Below the pieces are notes generated by a model, which did not search any database, was not told the DNA's origin, and was given only the letters and a program-made list of their open reading frames with translations. Source: Cellvibrio zantedeschiae (GTDB taxonomy: Bacteria; Pseudomonadota; Gammaproteobacteria; Pseudomonadales; Cellvibrionaceae). From it: a stretch of DNA of 64,000 nt. The stretch lies in the NCBI RefSeq assembly GCF_014652535.1, contig NZ_BMYZ01000003.1, positions 545,450 to 609,449 of the forward strand, given 5' to 3'. This document shows, in pieces, positions 36,290-46,510 of the stretch (its first letter is position 1; each line of letters opens with the position of its first letter). Both the position numbers and the translations under genes were made by a program.

Positions 36290-37435
36290 GTGGCAAAAAC
36301 AATTCTTGTACTTGGTGGATATGGAAACTTCGGCAAACGTATTAGCGAATCCTTAGCCAAACATGCTGATGTTTGCTTACTGGTTGCCGGTCGCAATTTG
36401 GAAAAAGCCAATGATTTATGTAAAAAGTTACGTGCAGAAAATTACGCTGCTGATTTAAAACCTGTTGCCTTGGATATTTTCAGCGAAAACTTCGCACAAG
36501 AATTAAAAAACTTATCACCGTTTTTGGTGATTCACACCAGCGGGCCATTTCAAGGGCAAGATTATCGCGTGCCACAAGCCTGTATTGATGCAGGGGCACA
36601 TTATATTGATTTAGCAGATGACCGTCGGTTTGTGTGTGATATTACCAAGCTAGACGTGCAAGCACGTTCAAAAAATCTTTTGGTTGTGAGCGGAGCCAGT
36701 TCTGTACCAGGTTTATCGTCAGTTGTTATCGATGAAATAACGCCGCAATTTTCACGAATGGACGAAATTGATATTGCTATTGCACCCGGCAACCGTGCAG
36801 AGCGTGGCGAAGCAACTGTTAAAGCGATTCTTTCCTACACGGGACATCCAATAAAGATTTTTGAAAATGGTCAGTGGATTAACAAGTATGGATGGATGTC
36901 TGCACGTAGACTGGATTTTGGAAAAGTAGTTGGTAAACGCTGGTTGGCGAATGTGGATGTTCCTGATTTGGAATTGTTTCCGGCACGTTATCCATCGGTA
37001 AAGCGCGTGAACTTTCAGGCTGGACTTGAATTATCTTTTTTACATTGGGGTATGGTCGGCATGGCATGGCTCGCCAAATATAAACTCGTGCGCAATTGGT
37101 CGCCCGTGGTGAAACCTATAGTTGCCGCAAGTAACTGGTTTATTGGTTTGGGTACCGATATTGGTGGAATGCGAGTAAAAATAGTCGGCATTGATCATCA
37201 ACAAAAGCCGCTTGAATTGGTGTGGCAGTTAACTGCAACCCATGGTGTTGGCCCTTACATTCCTACGCTATCGGCCATCATACTCGCTGAACAATTAATT
37301 AGCGGTGAGAATAAAGACTCAGGTGCAAAGCCCTGTCTGGGTTTGTATAAACTGGAAGATTTTAAAACTCACGCTGAGCGCTGGGGTATTTATTATCAAT
37401 TGTTTAACAAAGGCGAGGAGCAGCCACTTGGATAA
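36290..37435 (+). CDS. Saccharopine dehydrogenase-like NAD(P)-binding protein
   Basis: 381 residues, starting at GTG 36290 with AGGGA upstream. The N-terminus AKTILVLGGYGNFGKRISESL is a Rossmann GxGxxG motif, followed by a C-terminal domain typical of saccharopine dehydrogenase-like proteins (HTSGPFQGQDYRVPQACIDAGAHYIDLADDR). It is not a lysine pathway enzyme by context. The stop codon overlaps the next gene, a DUF2269 membrane protein, and a DoxX-like protein follows; together they look like a small membrane-linked redox operon. Confidence 0.82.
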   Translation: MAKTILVLGGYGNFGKRISESLAKHADVCLLVAGRNLEKANDLCKKLRAENYAADLKPVALDIFSENFAQELKNLSPFLVIHTSGPFQGQDYRVPQACIDAGAHYIDLADDRRFVCDITKLDVQARSKNLLVVSGASSVPGLSSVVIDEITPQFSRMDEIDIAIAPGNRAERGEATVKAILSYTGHPIKIFENGQWINKYGWMSARRLDFGKVVGKRWLANVDVPDLELFPARYPSVKRVNFQAGLELSFLHWGMVGMAWLAKYKLVRNWSPVVKPIVAASNWFIGLGTDIGGMRVKIVGIDHQQKPLELVWQLTATHGVGPYIPTLSAIILAEQLISGENKDSGAKPCLGLYKLEDFKTHAERWGIYYQLFNKGEEQPLG

Positions 37436-37901
37436 TTATCTGCTATTGAAATATTTTCATATTTTCTTCGCTACGGTGCTCTTTGGTACCGGTGTTGGCA
37501 TTGCATTTTTTATGTTGATGGCAGCACGCAGTAAGAACATCAGCGTAATTTTACACACGGCACGCATTGTTATTGTGGCAGATTGGCTATTCACCGCACC
37601 CGCTGTTGTAGGTCAATTTATAACGGGCGTTTTGCTCATGAAACGGTTGCAATATAGTTTTGGTGCGCCCTGGTTTCATGCCGTATTTAGTACGTTTGTA
37701 TTTATCGGCTGCTGCTGGATCCCAGTCGTCATTATTCAATACCGTTTAAGAAATTTAGCGAAAGAAGCTGAACAAACAGGAGTACTAAGCACCAACTTTC
37801 ATCGCGCAATGCGTTTGTGGATTCTATTGGGGATTCCCGCTTTCGTCGGCATTTTGGTAATTTTATGGTTAATGATTTTTAAACCCCTGGCGATTATTTA
37901 A
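37428..37901 (+). CDS. DUF2269 family integral membrane protein
   Basis: 157 residues from the TTG at 37428, which has a strong GAGGAG seven bases upstream and lies inside the end of the previous gene; a longer upstream frame has no membrane character. Four hydrophobic segments (YFHIFFATVLFGTGVGIAFFMLMA, WLFTAPAVVGQFITGVLLM, FSTFVFIGCCWIPVVIIQY, LGIPAFVGILVILWLMIF). Stop and next start overlap as TAATG. Function unknown. Confidence 0.8.
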   Translation: MDNYLLLKYFHIFFATVLFGTGVGIAFFMLMAARSKNISVILHTARIVIVADWLFTAPAVVGQFITGVLLMKRLQYSFGAPWFHAVFSTFVFIGCCWIPVVIIQYRLRNLAKEAEQTGVLSTNFHRAMRLWILLGIPAFVGILVILWLMIFKPLAII

Positions 37902-38287
37902 TGCTTACACAATCCACCATTTTTCGTTACTGTCGCTTTAGTCTCGCATTTATGTGGCTATTCACTGCTGCAACGTCATTTTGGTGGGGTCGCGATATTG
38001 GGTATGAAGTATTGGCACTACAGAATATCCAAAACGATTTTGCAGATTTATGTATTAACGCCGGGAGCCTGTTAGATGCGTTTATAGGTTTATGGTTGCT
38101 TGGTAATTATCAACTCAAGTGGTGTTATAGATTACAAATCACTATTATTCTGGTTTATTCATTGTTGCTAAGTTTTATAGCGCCACAGTTCTGGTTGCAT
38201 CCGTTTGGGCCAATTACAAAAAATATTCCTATCCTCGCTTTGCTATTTTTTTTGTATAAGTTTGATTCTTCTTTAACTACTCATTAA
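37901..38287 (+). CDS. DoxX-like small membrane protein
   Basis: 128 residues with about four hydrophobic helices (for example FSLAFMWLFTAATSFWW and LQITIILVYSLLLSFIA). The start ATG shares a base with the stop of the DUF2269 gene. The arrangement saccharopine dehydrogenase-like / DUF2269 / DoxX-like recurs in other gammaproteobacteria, which supports the weak DoxX-type assignment. Confidence 0.65.
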   Translation: MLTQSTIFRYCRFSLAFMWLFTAATSFWWGRDIGYEVLALQNIQNDFADLCINAGSLLDAFIGLWLLGNYQLKWCYRLQITIILVYSLLLSFIAPQFWLHPFGPITKNIPILALLFFLYKFDSSLTTH

Positions 38288-38308
38288 ATGACGATTTAGG
38301 TGGTGCTA

Positions 38309-39031
38309 ATGGAATCTACATTTAAAGATTACTTCTCTACAAAGTCTGACGCTTACGCTAACTATCGCCCCAAATACCCACCGACATTGGCGAAAGAATT
38401 AGCTGCGCTTTGCCATACAAGAGAGAGTGCTCTTGATTGTGGATGTGGATCCGGGCAGTTCTCAGTGTTGCTGGCAGATCATTTTCAACAAGTTATTGCG
38501 ACTGATGCCAGCGCGCAACAAATTGAAAACGCTGCGCCACATCCTAAATTAGTTTATAAAGTTGCCCCTGCAGAAAAAGCTCCACTTCCAGATCATTCTG
38601 TTGATTTAATCAGTGTGGCCCAAGCGGCGCATTGGCTGGATTTGGAAAAATTTTACGCCGAAGCAAAACGTGTTTTAAAACCCAATGGCGTTATTGCGCT
38701 AATCAGTTACCAAAATGCGGTTTTGGAAGACAAAGAATGCAATCGGATGTTTGACGATTTTTACGGAAAAACACTCGATAGTTATTGGCCGCCAGAACGC
38801 AGGATTGTGGAGTCCGGTTACAAAGATTTGCCATTTCCTTTTGAGGAAATGACGTTTCCTGAAATGGTCATCAATGAACCTTGGAATTTTCATCAACTGT
38901 ACGGCTACATAACAACATGGTCGGCATTTAAAGCATTTGAAAAAGCAGGCGGCAGCGAAGAGATTAACGCCTTCAAAGAAAATTTAAGTCGCGCATGGAA
39001 AGATGTTGAGCGGACTCAGAACATTATCTAG
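38309..39031 (+). CDS. Class I SAM-dependent methyltransferase
   Basis: 240 residues from the ATG at 38309 (AGGTGG upstream); GTG at 38300 is possible but less well spaced. Methyltransferase fold with motif I ALDCGCGSGQFSVLLA (about 41-56), D in IATDASAQQIE and the later motif VDLISVAQAAHWLD typical of type 11 methyltransferases. Similar proteins are often annotated as small-molecule methyltransferases; the substrate is unknown. Confidence 0.85.
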   Translation: MESTFKDYFSTKSDAYANYRPKYPPTLAKELAALCHTRESALDCGCGSGQFSVLLADHFQQVIATDASAQQIENAAPHPKLVYKVAPAEKAPLPDHSVDLISVAQAAHWLDLEKFYAEAKRVLKPNGVIALISYQNAVLEDKECNRMFDDFYGKTLDSYWPPERRIVESGYKDLPFPFEEMTFPEMVINEPWNFHQLYGYITTWSAFKAFEKAGGSEEINAFKENLSRAWKDVERTQNII

Positions 39032-39072
39032 CCTTTATCACTTCGCGTTGGTCGTGTCGAATAATTGCTTTT

Positions 39073-39720
39073 ATGAATTTTGATTTATTTTCAGGTGAAC
39101 CACAGCAGCAGCGTCAGGAAATTCTTCCGGGTGCATTTTTATTGCGCGGCTTCGCCCTACCGTTTGAAAATGAACTTCTGCAAGATATTCAAGGTGTCAT
39201 TGCCGAAGCCCCACCACGTAATATGGTGACGCCCGGTGGCCTGCCCATGTCAGTAGCGACAACTAGTTGCGGTGATGCAGGCTGGGTAAGTGATGCTTAC
39301 GGCTACCGTTACTCAAAACGCGATGCGCTTTCACGCAAAAATTGGCCAGCAATGCCGTGCAGTTTTTTTGATCTTGCAAGAAACGCAGCGACGACTGCTG
39401 GTTATAAAAATTTCTCACCGGATTCGGCGTTGATAAATATATATAAAGTCGGCGCAAAAATGTCTTTGCATCAAGACAAAAATGAAAGGGATTTTTCGCA
39501 GCCTATTGTTTCGGTTTCTTTAGGTTTACCGGCAACTTTTTTACTAGGCGGTTTGCGGCGAGAGGACAAAACCATTCGTGTACAGTTGGTGCATGGTGAT
39601 GTGGTTGTTTGGGGTGGTGCAGCGCGATTATTTTTTCACAGCATTCTGCCCATAAAAGTAGGAGTGCATCCGCTGTTGGGTAAGCAGCGGATCAACCTAA
39701 CCTTTCGCAAAGCGCTTTAA
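39073..39720 (+). CDS. alkB: DNA oxidative demethylase AlkB
   Basis: 215 residues. AlkB removes methyl groups from 1-methyladenine and 3-methylcytosine using Fe(II) and 2-oxoglutarate. The iron ligands are in LHQDKNERD (HxD) and FFHSILP (distal His), and the 2-oxoglutarate arginines are in RINLTFRKAL at the C-terminus. NIYKVGAKMSLH and the WPAMPCSF region match E. coli AlkB. Intact. Confidence 0.93.
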   Translation: MNFDLFSGEPQQQRQEILPGAFLLRGFALPFENELLQDIQGVIAEAPPRNMVTPGGLPMSVATTSCGDAGWVSDAYGYRYSKRDALSRKNWPAMPCSFFDLARNAATTAGYKNFSPDSALINIYKVGAKMSLHQDKNERDFSQPIVSVSLGLPATFLLGGLRREDKTIRVQLVHGDVVVWGGAARLFFHSILPIKVGVHPLLGKQRINLTFRKAL

Positions 39721-39926
39721 TTTCACAGTTACTTTTCTTGCGTGCTCTACAGCACAAATAGCTTGAGCACCAACCCACCAACGCTGCAACACCAATCACA
39801 TGACAAATTGCAGGACGACACCTGGATGGGGAGGTAGAATTTCATCGGGAATGAAATCGAGCAATTTGCACAGCTTTGCTGCCCGAAGGGCAAACCACAT
39901 GGATGTGGTTTGTGAATACATTGCCG
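39721..39926 (+). repeat. Intergenic hairpin-repeat cassette after alkB
   Basis: 206 bp with no gene. ATTTCAT/ATGAAAT (39839-39857) and CAAACCAC/GTGGTTTG with loop ATGGAT (39891-39912) are perfect hairpins. The block CACAGC...GCTGCCCGAAGGG at 39869-39890 is nearly identical to 26967-26989 in the metK leader, although the stems next to it have unrelated sequences. Confidence 0.6.
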
Positions 39927-41270
39927 TTAAAAAAATGTTTTTATCGCCAAACCAATTAACGCTGCCGCACCAATCACATGCATAACATTGCGATTGTATT
40001 TAAACAACGCAATCGCAGCAGCAAAAGCAATCACCGCTGCACCTATATCAAAATAACCACTAAAACCCTGCGGCCACAATACGTGGTAACCAAAGAACAG
40101 CGCGAGATTTAAAATAACGCCTACTACCGCAGCTGTTATTGCGGTTAATGGCGCGGTGAATTTCAAATTGTTGTGTGTAGTTTCTACAAAAGGGCCGCCC
40201 GCCAAAATAAAAATAAATGACGGCAAAAAAGTAAACCAAGTGACGAGCGACGCCGCTAATGCGCCAGATAAAAATAAATGCTCGGTACCAAGCAAGGCTT
40301 TAACGTAACCACCTACGAATCCCACAAATGCGACCACCATAATTAAAGGGCCCGGTGTAGTTTCGCCCAGCGCAAGGCCATCAATCATTTGTGTTGGCGT
40401 AAGCCATTGATAGTGGCCAACTGCACCTTGGTAAACGTAAGGCAAAACGGCATAGGCACCACCGAAAGTTAACAGCGCTGCTTTGGTGAAGAACCACGCC
40501 ATTTGTGTGAAATCATGCTGCCAGCCGAAAATTGCACAGAGAATTCCCATAGGGATAATCCAAAGCACAAAACCAATAGCAAAGACAAATGCAAATCTCG
40601 ACCAACTAAAAAGCGCGTGCGATGGAGTTGGTGTGTTGTCATCAATAAGCGCTGCACCATAAGATTTTTTTGACGCGCCGTGGCCCGCGCTGGCGTTAAA
40701 AATGTTTGGAGCATAGCGGCCACCAAAGTAACCAATAATGGCAGCGCCCAATACGATAAAAGGAAAAGGCACATTCAACGCAAAGATCGCCACAAAAGAG
40801 GCGCCGGCAAGCGCCCACAAAATATTATTTTTTAATGCTCGCGAACCAATGCGATGTGCTGCCTGCAACACAATTGCGGTCACCGCTGGTTTAATTCCAT
40901 AAAATAATCCCGCCACCCAACTCACGTCACCGTAGGCGATGTAAACCCACGACAGAAAAATTAAAATAAATAACGATGGTAGAACAAACAATGCGCCCGC
41001 AATCACTCCACCCCAGGTGCGATGCATTAACCAGCCAATGTAAGTTGCAAGTTGTTGCGCCTCTGGCCCCGGCAATACCATGCAGTAATTTAACGCATGC
41101 AAGAAACGTTTTTCGGAAATCCAGCGGCGATTTTCTACCAACTCCTGATGCATGATAGAAATTTGACCCGCTGGCCCACCGAAACTGATAAAGCCGAGTT
41201 TGAGCCAAAACCAAAAAGCTTGCCAAAAGCTGACGGGGGCTGGAGCTGATTCTAAAACTGTGTCTGTCAT
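39927..41270 (-). CDS. chrA: Chromate transporter ChrA
   Basis: 447 residues with two CHR domains, the long fused form. Motifs: FISFGGPAGQISIMHQELVENRRWISEKRFLHALNYCMVLPGPEAQQLA in the first half and LLTFGGAYAVLPYVYQGAV...LGETTPGPLIMVVAFVGF in the second. About ten membrane helices. It exports chromate and possibly sulfate-like anions. The start lies only 2 bp after the stop of the DUF900 lipoprotein gene, so they are one operon. Confidence 0.92.
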   Translation of the reverse strand: MTDTVLESAPAPVSFWQAFWFWLKLGFISFGGPAGQISIMHQELVENRRWISEKRFLHALNYCMVLPGPEAQQLATYIGWLMHRTWGGVIAGALFVLPSLFILIFLSWVYIAYGDVSWVAGLFYGIKPAVTAIVLQAAHRIGSRALKNNILWALAGASFVAIFALNVPFPFIVLGAAIIGYFGGRYAPNIFNASAGHGASKKSYGAALIDDNTPTPSHALFSWSRFAFVFAIGFVLWIIPMGILCAIFGWQHDFTQMAWFFTKAALLTFGGAYAVLPYVYQGAVGHYQWLTPTQMIDGLALGETTPGPLIMVVAFVGFVGGYVKALLGTEHLFLSGALAASLVTWFTFLPSFIFILAGGPFVETTHNNLKFTAPLTAITAAVVGVILNLALFFGYHVLWPQGFSGYFDIGAAVIAFAAAIALFKYNRNVMHVIGAAALIGLAIKTFF

Positions 41271-41272
41271 AA

Positions 41273-42454
41273 TTATTGTCTTAAGAAATACTTTTCTGTG
41301 CTATTAGGTTCGCTTTTGCGAACAAAAAGTCTTTTTTCAGCTTCAATACCGAGCAGCACCTGAAACACATCCGCCAATATGGCTCTTGAGGAATAGTAGC
41401 CGTGGCCTAAACCCAAGCTTGGTGCATCTATCAGGCTCACGTTGATGGAGTCAATATTTTCAGAAAATGCGCAGGCGCCAAAGCGTGGATTTTTGTTGTA
41501 GATTTCGGATACGGTCATAGCGCGGTCGTTGTAAGAGCAATAGACGGTAATGCGTTTGCTATTTTGTTTTACGGCGTCGGCAATATTAATAAACTCGTCA
41601 GCCTCGTAGTCGGGCGCATTTAAAATAAGCTCATTAATAATTTTGCTGTTAGGGTTAAGCGTAGAAAAATCTTTCAAGGCGGGCAGTACAATTTGGTGAC
41701 CCATGGAATGCACCACCAAATTAATTTTTAAATTATTTGCGCGCACCTGATTCAAAAAGGTTTTAAAGGTTGCGATTGAATTTTTAGCATTCTTTAAATT
41801 GCCGTCGTAAGTGCGCGTAATCATCTGATTATCTAAAAATCCATCGCCCGCTCCGGCAGGCCAGGAAAATAAAACAATGGGGCCTTGGTATTTCAAATCA
41901 AACGCAATTTGTGAAGCACGCAAAATGGCATCTTCATAACGCAAATTAAATCCGTGTACAAATACCAAAGGGTAGCGTTCAGATTTTTTCAAATACTCAA
42001 AAACGGTCGGCTCGGTAAGGGTTTTGGAATTTAAAATTTTAAAAAATTCGTGGGACGACTGACGATTGTCCTTTGTGAATTTAATTAAACCCGTACTGTG
42101 ATTTTTGGGCACGTTGATTTTGCAAGCACCAAAATGCGTGACGGAATCTAGTTCAACACCTAACTGATCATTAGTGCAGCCAAAATTTTCGCCTTTGAAT
42201 TTTCGGTTACTTACCACCAACACATCTATGGCACGGGTATCTGAATAGTTTTCGGCAAAATAATTGCCCCATATTTGGCTTAGGCTTTTTTGAAAATCAT
42301 CATCAATACTGGGAGGAGGTATAACAGCCACGGGTTCAGCAGGCTTGGGTGGCGTTACTACGGCGGGAGTTGAAAATGGCGATGGAAGTTTTGTGGGCAA
42401 ACCACCACATGAACTCAAGATGAATAACACCATCAGTAAGGATAAAAACTTCAT
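41273..42454 (-). CDS. DUF900 alpha/beta hydrolase lipoprotein
   Basis: 393 residues. MKFLSLLMVLFILSSCGG is a lipoprotein signal with lipobox LSSC. The middle contains a DUF900-type hydrolase fold: FVHGFNLRYEDAILRASQIAFDLKYQGPIVLFSWPA and the nucleophile elbow VVHSMGHQ. A late histidine (GLGHGYYSS) could complete the triad. Anchored in the envelope. Substrate unknown. It lies directly upstream of chrA (2 bp); a functional link to chromate is unproven. Confidence 0.8.
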   Translation of the reverse strand: MKFLSLLMVLFILSSCGGLPTKLPSPFSTPAVVTPPKPAEPVAVIPPPSIDDDFQKSLSQIWGNYFAENYSDTRAIDVLVVSNRKFKGENFGCTNDQLGVELDSVTHFGACKINVPKNHSTGLIKFTKDNRQSSHEFFKILNSKTLTEPTVFEYLKKSERYPLVFVHGFNLRYEDAILRASQIAFDLKYQGPIVLFSWPAGAGDGFLDNQMITRTYDGNLKNAKNSIATFKTFLNQVRANNLKINLVVHSMGHQIVLPALKDFSTLNPNSKIINELILNAPDYEADEFINIADAVKQNSKRITVYCSYNDRAMTVSEIYNKNPRFGACAFSENIDSINVSLIDAPSLGLGHGYYSSRAILADVFQVLLGIEAEKRLFVRKSEPNSTEKYFLRQ

Positions 42455-42542
42455 AGCACGGGCTCTGCTGTTGATTGATGAACATAATCATATTACGTAG
42501 CAAACAATATAACTAGCCAAGCACAGTTTGTTTCACGCAATA

Positions 42543-42581
42543 AAAAAGCCGCCAATACTTAACTCGCATTGACGGCTTTTA
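42543..42581 (-). terminator. Intrinsic terminator after the GH9 gene
   Basis: AAAAGCCGCCAAT and ATTGACGGCTTTT around 42543-42581 form a 13-bp stem with one mismatch, with A/T runs at both ends. It lies about 25 bp past the GH9 cellulase stop. Confidence 0.65.
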
Positions 42582-42606
42582 TGTCGCGATTGAAGATTTA
42601 TTTACC

Positions 42607-44427
42607 CTATGGCGTAAGCACTTGCAAGGCCGCGCTTACGTATACCAAAGGTGCATTCCAGTTAATGGCAATTTCATTGCTCGCGTAACTGCAACTGTGG
42701 TCGAGATAAGATTTTGCAGGCAAGCTGGATGCATAAGGCACGCTGCAATCTTTTTTATCTTGCTGGCCTGGGTTTGGGCCACCCGCTAAAAATCCTGGGA
42801 TAGAACCAGCAATACCGTCTGCTACTGAAGGACGGTGATGAACATTTTGTGGCGTGCGCACACCAAAGCCAGTCACATAAGAAAAATCAGTTGGGTTGCG
42901 GCCAAGCACATAATCCAACAGCGATTGTGCGGTTTTTAAATAATCCGTTTTGGTGTTATCCACTTCATAAGCTGCTAGCAACATTATCGCCTGATTAAGT
43001 GCACCTGAATTGCTACCCCAGTTAAAATCGCCATTAACTAATGGCACGCCATAAGCAGATGCCATTTTTTTAGCGACTATATCAGTCGCTAAATTATTAA
43101 GGCGATTTTTAATTAAAGTTTTATCGGCAACTTTAGTAAGCGAATCCAAATGATGTGCGAGTGAAATCCAGGCGAGCGATTTTACGTCGCCCCAAGCCGG
43201 AACATTTGCGGTGACTGCAGATGGATTGAGATCTGCATAATAGCTATCGTCTTTAGTCGTGATATACAACTCAGCAGCAGCCCACGCAAATTCATCTGTC
43301 GCATCTTTATCGCCGTAAGCACCTGTCGCTATGTCACTGGGTTGCGTGTAATAAATCGCAGGATTTGCTTTTGCCCATTGATAAGCAGATTTAGCTGCCT
43401 TCAACATTTTGCTGGAAACACCGGGATACGTAGATTCGTATGGGGCGTATATGCGGCTGGCGGCTGCCATAACTGCTGCAAAATCCAACGCTGCCGGTGT
43501 GGCTTTTTGAACCAAAAAGCGATCCGATGTATCGGCATCAGGCATCACAAAACCACTAAAACTTTTACTCGTAAGTTTGTGATAGACACCACCATCATTT
43601 GGATCTTGCATGGCGAGCATCCATTCCAAATTCCACATGGCTTCGTTTAATAAATCCGGCACATCATCTGCGCTTTCCGGAATATTGAGATTTTGGTTTT
43701 TAAAATAATTTTCGTAACCTTCGTAAGCGGCGAGCAAACTGTAAGTGCTTATGCCAGAGTTTACGATGTAAAGATTATAATCGCCTGCGTCATACCAACC
43801 TTTAGGAGCAGACACTACAGTGCCCTCGGGTCGCGCAGCCGAAGCGGCTGATTTGTGTATATAAACTTTTGTATCCGCGTGACCGGCAGCGCGTTTATAA
43901 ACGCCCGCATGAGACTCTAGCAGCGGTGTACTCGCGCGGTTGTAATAGAAGGCTTTAATGGCACCGGCATTAAGTGCATCGTAGGCGTTGGCTGCAATGG
44001 TGAAATTTGCTGGCTTTTCAATGCCATCCACGGTGAGTTTGTAGTCACCCGCAGTTGTTATTGAAGAAAAATCCGCGAGCTTTACAGATTCATTAGCAGG
44101 CTCCCAGGTTTGGGCTGCACTTAAATTACCGGTAAGTACAACAGAATTATCACTGGTTTTGCTCACGGTAAAAGTTGTTGCGGACACTGCCGGAACAACT
44201 GCAAGTTTTTCTGCGCCGGGTTTATAACCAATTTGGTTAAGCTTGATTAAATCAGATTGAGCCGCAGTAGACGCAATTGAACTGCTTGTTGACGCGGGCA
44301 TAGAACTCAGCGAAGACGAATTTGCGGGCGGCGGTGTTGAATTGCCATCGCCACCTCCACTACAGGCGGTGAGAATCAGGCTTAACGTGACAAGACTTAT
44401 ATATTTTTGGCTTTTAGTGTTTTGCAT
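42607..44427 (-). CDS. Glycoside hydrolase family 9 cellulase, lipoprotein
   Basis: 606 residues from the ATG at 44427 (GGAG seven bases upstream). Lipoprotein signal ending LILTACSGG, then a serine-rich linker (about 30-60), a CelD_N-type immunoglobulin module (LIKLNQIGYKPGAEKLAVV), and the GH9 catalytic domain. The general-base region GWYDAGDYN, signature VTGFG...NVHHRPS and catalytic glutamate region SNEIAINWNAPLVY are present. It should cut beta-1,4-glucan; the lipid anchor suggests action on soluble oligosaccharides at the outer membrane. No carbohydrate-binding module is attached. Confidence 0.92.
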   Translation of the reverse strand: MQNTKSQKYISLVTLSLILTACSGGGDGNSTPPPANSSSLSSMPASTSSSIASTAAQSDLIKLNQIGYKPGAEKLAVVPAVSATTFTVSKTSDNSVVLTGNLSAAQTWEPANESVKLADFSSITTAGDYKLTVDGIEKPANFTIAANAYDALNAGAIKAFYYNRASTPLLESHAGVYKRAAGHADTKVYIHKSAASAARPEGTVVSAPKGWYDAGDYNLYIVNSGISTYSLLAAYEGYENYFKNQNLNIPESADDVPDLLNEAMWNLEWMLAMQDPNDGGVYHKLTSKSFSGFVMPDADTSDRFLVQKATPAALDFAAVMAAASRIYAPYESTYPGVSSKMLKAAKSAYQWAKANPAIYYTQPSDIATGAYGDKDATDEFAWAAAELYITTKDDSYYADLNPSAVTANVPAWGDVKSLAWISLAHHLDSLTKVADKTLIKNRLNNLATDIVAKKMASAYGVPLVNGDFNWGSNSGALNQAIMLLAAYEVDNTKTDYLKTAQSLLDYVLGRNPTDFSYVTGFGVRTPQNVHHRPSVADGIAGSIPGFLAGGPNPGQQDKKDCSVPYASSLPAKSYLDHSCSYASNEIAINWNAPLVYVSAALQVLTP

Positions 44428-44646
44428 TCCGGGGCTCCAGTGGTTAATCAAAGTACCTTCGCGAATACCTGCAATGTCCCTAGCGTTTTATCACAGGAAA
44501 TAATCGTCCCAAATACTAATCACTTCATTCCCTCGCCTCAATTTGCCTTACACTTCTTGCGTGTAAAGAAAAGCAATCACAAAACCCGCAAAAACAATTG
44601 CACCTAATCATATTCGAGCCATAGCACATCCCGTATACTCGCGCCC

Positions 44647-46446
44647 ATGACGCAAACTCCTCACTCCATTCTTAAAGATGTGTTCGGATACCACGAATTT
44701 CGCGGCCCACAAGCGGCGGTGATTTCAGCATTGGTAGCCGGAAACGATGCTTTGGTCTTGATGCCAACTGGCGGCGGTAAATCCCTGTGCTACCAAATTC
44801 CTTCGCTCGTGCGCGAAGGTGTGGGCATTGTGATTTCCCCGTTAATTGCACTGATGCAAGATCAAGTAAGTGCACTACACGAATTGGGCGTGCGCGCCGG
44901 ATTTTTAAATTCCACCATGACAGCACAAGAGGCTTGGCAAACCGAACTCGCAATGCACAATGGCGAATTGGATATGCTCTACGTTGCACCGGAGCGTTTA
45001 ATCCAACCGCGCACCATTGAATTACTTCATCAAGTAAAAATTGCACTCTTCGCCATTGATGAAGCTCACTGTGTATCACAATGGGGTCACGATTTTCGTG
45101 CGGATTATTTAAAGCTGGATATGTTGCAGCGCGAATTCCCTAATGTACCGCGCATCGCTTTAACCGCAACGGCAGACGTGCGCACACGCGAAGAAATTAT
45201 TACGCGCTTGCAATTAGAAAACGCACAGCAATTTGTCAACGGATTTGATCGTCCGAATATTCAATATCGCATCCAGCAAAAAAATACACCCAAGGTTCAG
45301 CTCTTGCGTTTTTTGCGCGATGAACACGCTAATCACTCCGGTATTGTGTATTGTTTGTCGCGCAATAAAGTTGAACAAACAGCGGAATGGTTAAGTGCCG
45401 AAGGTTTTACGGCGCTGCCTTATCATGCCGGTTTAACGCCGCAAGTGCGCCAAAAAAATCAAAACCGTTTTTTGCGCGAAGACCAAATTATTATGGTCGC
45501 AACCATTGCATTTGGTATGGGCATTGATAAACCCGATGTGCGTTTTGTGGCGCATCTGGATTTACCCAAAAGCATTGAAGCCTACTATCAGGAGACCGGG
45601 CGCGCAGGCCGCGACGGTGAACCAGCAACTACACTTTTATTGTACGGATTAGAAGATGTAGTAAAGCTGCGCCAAATGATGAGCAACTCTGAAGGCAGCG
45701 AAGAGTTTAAACGCCATGAACAACAACGATTAAATGCGATGTTGGGTTTGTGTGAAATTACCAGCTGCCGTCGCCAAACTTTATTGCGCTACTTTGGCGA
45801 TACACTCACACAAGCCTGCGGTAATTGCGATTCATGTTTAACACCCGCGCAAACCTGGGATGCTACCGAAGCTGTGCGCATGGCGCTTTCCTGCGTTTAT
45901 CGCACCGGTCAACGCTTTGGTGCCGGTCACGTGATTGATGTATTGCGCGGTGCAAGCAATGAAAAAATTAATTCGTTTAATCACCAAACCTTGTCCACTT
46001 ACGGCATTGGCAAACACATTGGCGCCGACGAATGGAAATCCATTATTCGACAATTGGTAGCGCGCGGTTATTTAGATGTGGATGCACAAGCCTATGGCGG
46101 ATTGAAATTAAACGATAGCTGCCGAGCGATTTTGCGCGGCGAAGATACCATTCAATTACGCCGCGATATTAAAACATCTGCCACCAGTGTTGCACGCAAA
46201 CAAGGTGTGGCTGTCGATGCAGAAGACCAGAATTTGTGGAACGCATTGCGTGCATGTCGCAAACGCCTAGCCGACGAACACGGCGTTCCACCCTACGTTA
46301 TTTTCCACGATGCTACCCTGCGCGAAATGTTAGAGTTCAGACCCATAACACCTGACCAGTTGCTATCTATTACCGGTGTTGGCCAAAGCAAATTGGAGCG
46401 CTTTGGCGATGAATTTTTGGAAGTTATTCGGGAAGCGGAATATTAA
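44647..46446 (+). CDS. recQ: ATP-dependent DNA helicase RecQ
   Basis: 599 residues. Helicase core with Walker A ([13 protein letters not shown]), DEAH box ([17 protein letters not shown]), and motif VI ([15 protein letters not shown]). The zinc cysteines [16 protein letters not shown]...CGNCDSC, RQC winged helix, and C-terminal HRDC domain ([25 protein letters not shown]) are complete. Unwinds DNA in RecF-pathway recombination and stalled-fork repair. Confidence 0.97.
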   Translation: MTQTPHSILKDVFGYHEFRGPQAAVISALVAGNDALVLMPTGGGKSLCYQIPSLVREGVGIVISPLIALMQDQVSALHELGVRAGFLNSTMTAQEAWQTELAMHNGELDMLYVAPERLIQPRTIELLHQVKIALFAIDEAHCVSQWGHDFRADYLKLDMLQREFPNVPRIALTATADVRTREEIITRLQLENAQQFVNGFDRPNIQYRIQQKNTPKVQLLRFLRDEHANHSGIVYCLSRNKVEQTAEWLSAEGFTALPYHAGLTPQVRQKNQNRFLREDQIIMVATIAFGMGIDKPDVRFVAHLDLPKSIEAYYQETGRAGRDGEPATTLLLYGLEDVVKLRQMMSNSEGSEEFKRHEQQRLNAMLGLCEITSCRRQTLLRYFGDTLTQACGNCDSCLTPAQTWDATEAVRMALSCVYRTGQRFGAGHVIDVLRGASNEKINSFNHQTLSTYGIGKHIGADEWKSIIRQLVARGYLDVDAQAYGGLKLNDSCRAILRGEDTIQLRRDIKTSATSVARKQGVAVDAEDQNLWNALRACRKRLADEHGVPPYVIFHDATLREMLEFRPITPDQLLSITGVGQSKLERFGDEFLEVIREAEY

Positions 46447-46510
46447 AAACATGTTCCGCTAAACATACTTGTGTGATTTAGCAGTTAATCTAACCTTAAG
46501 GAGCTGGGCA

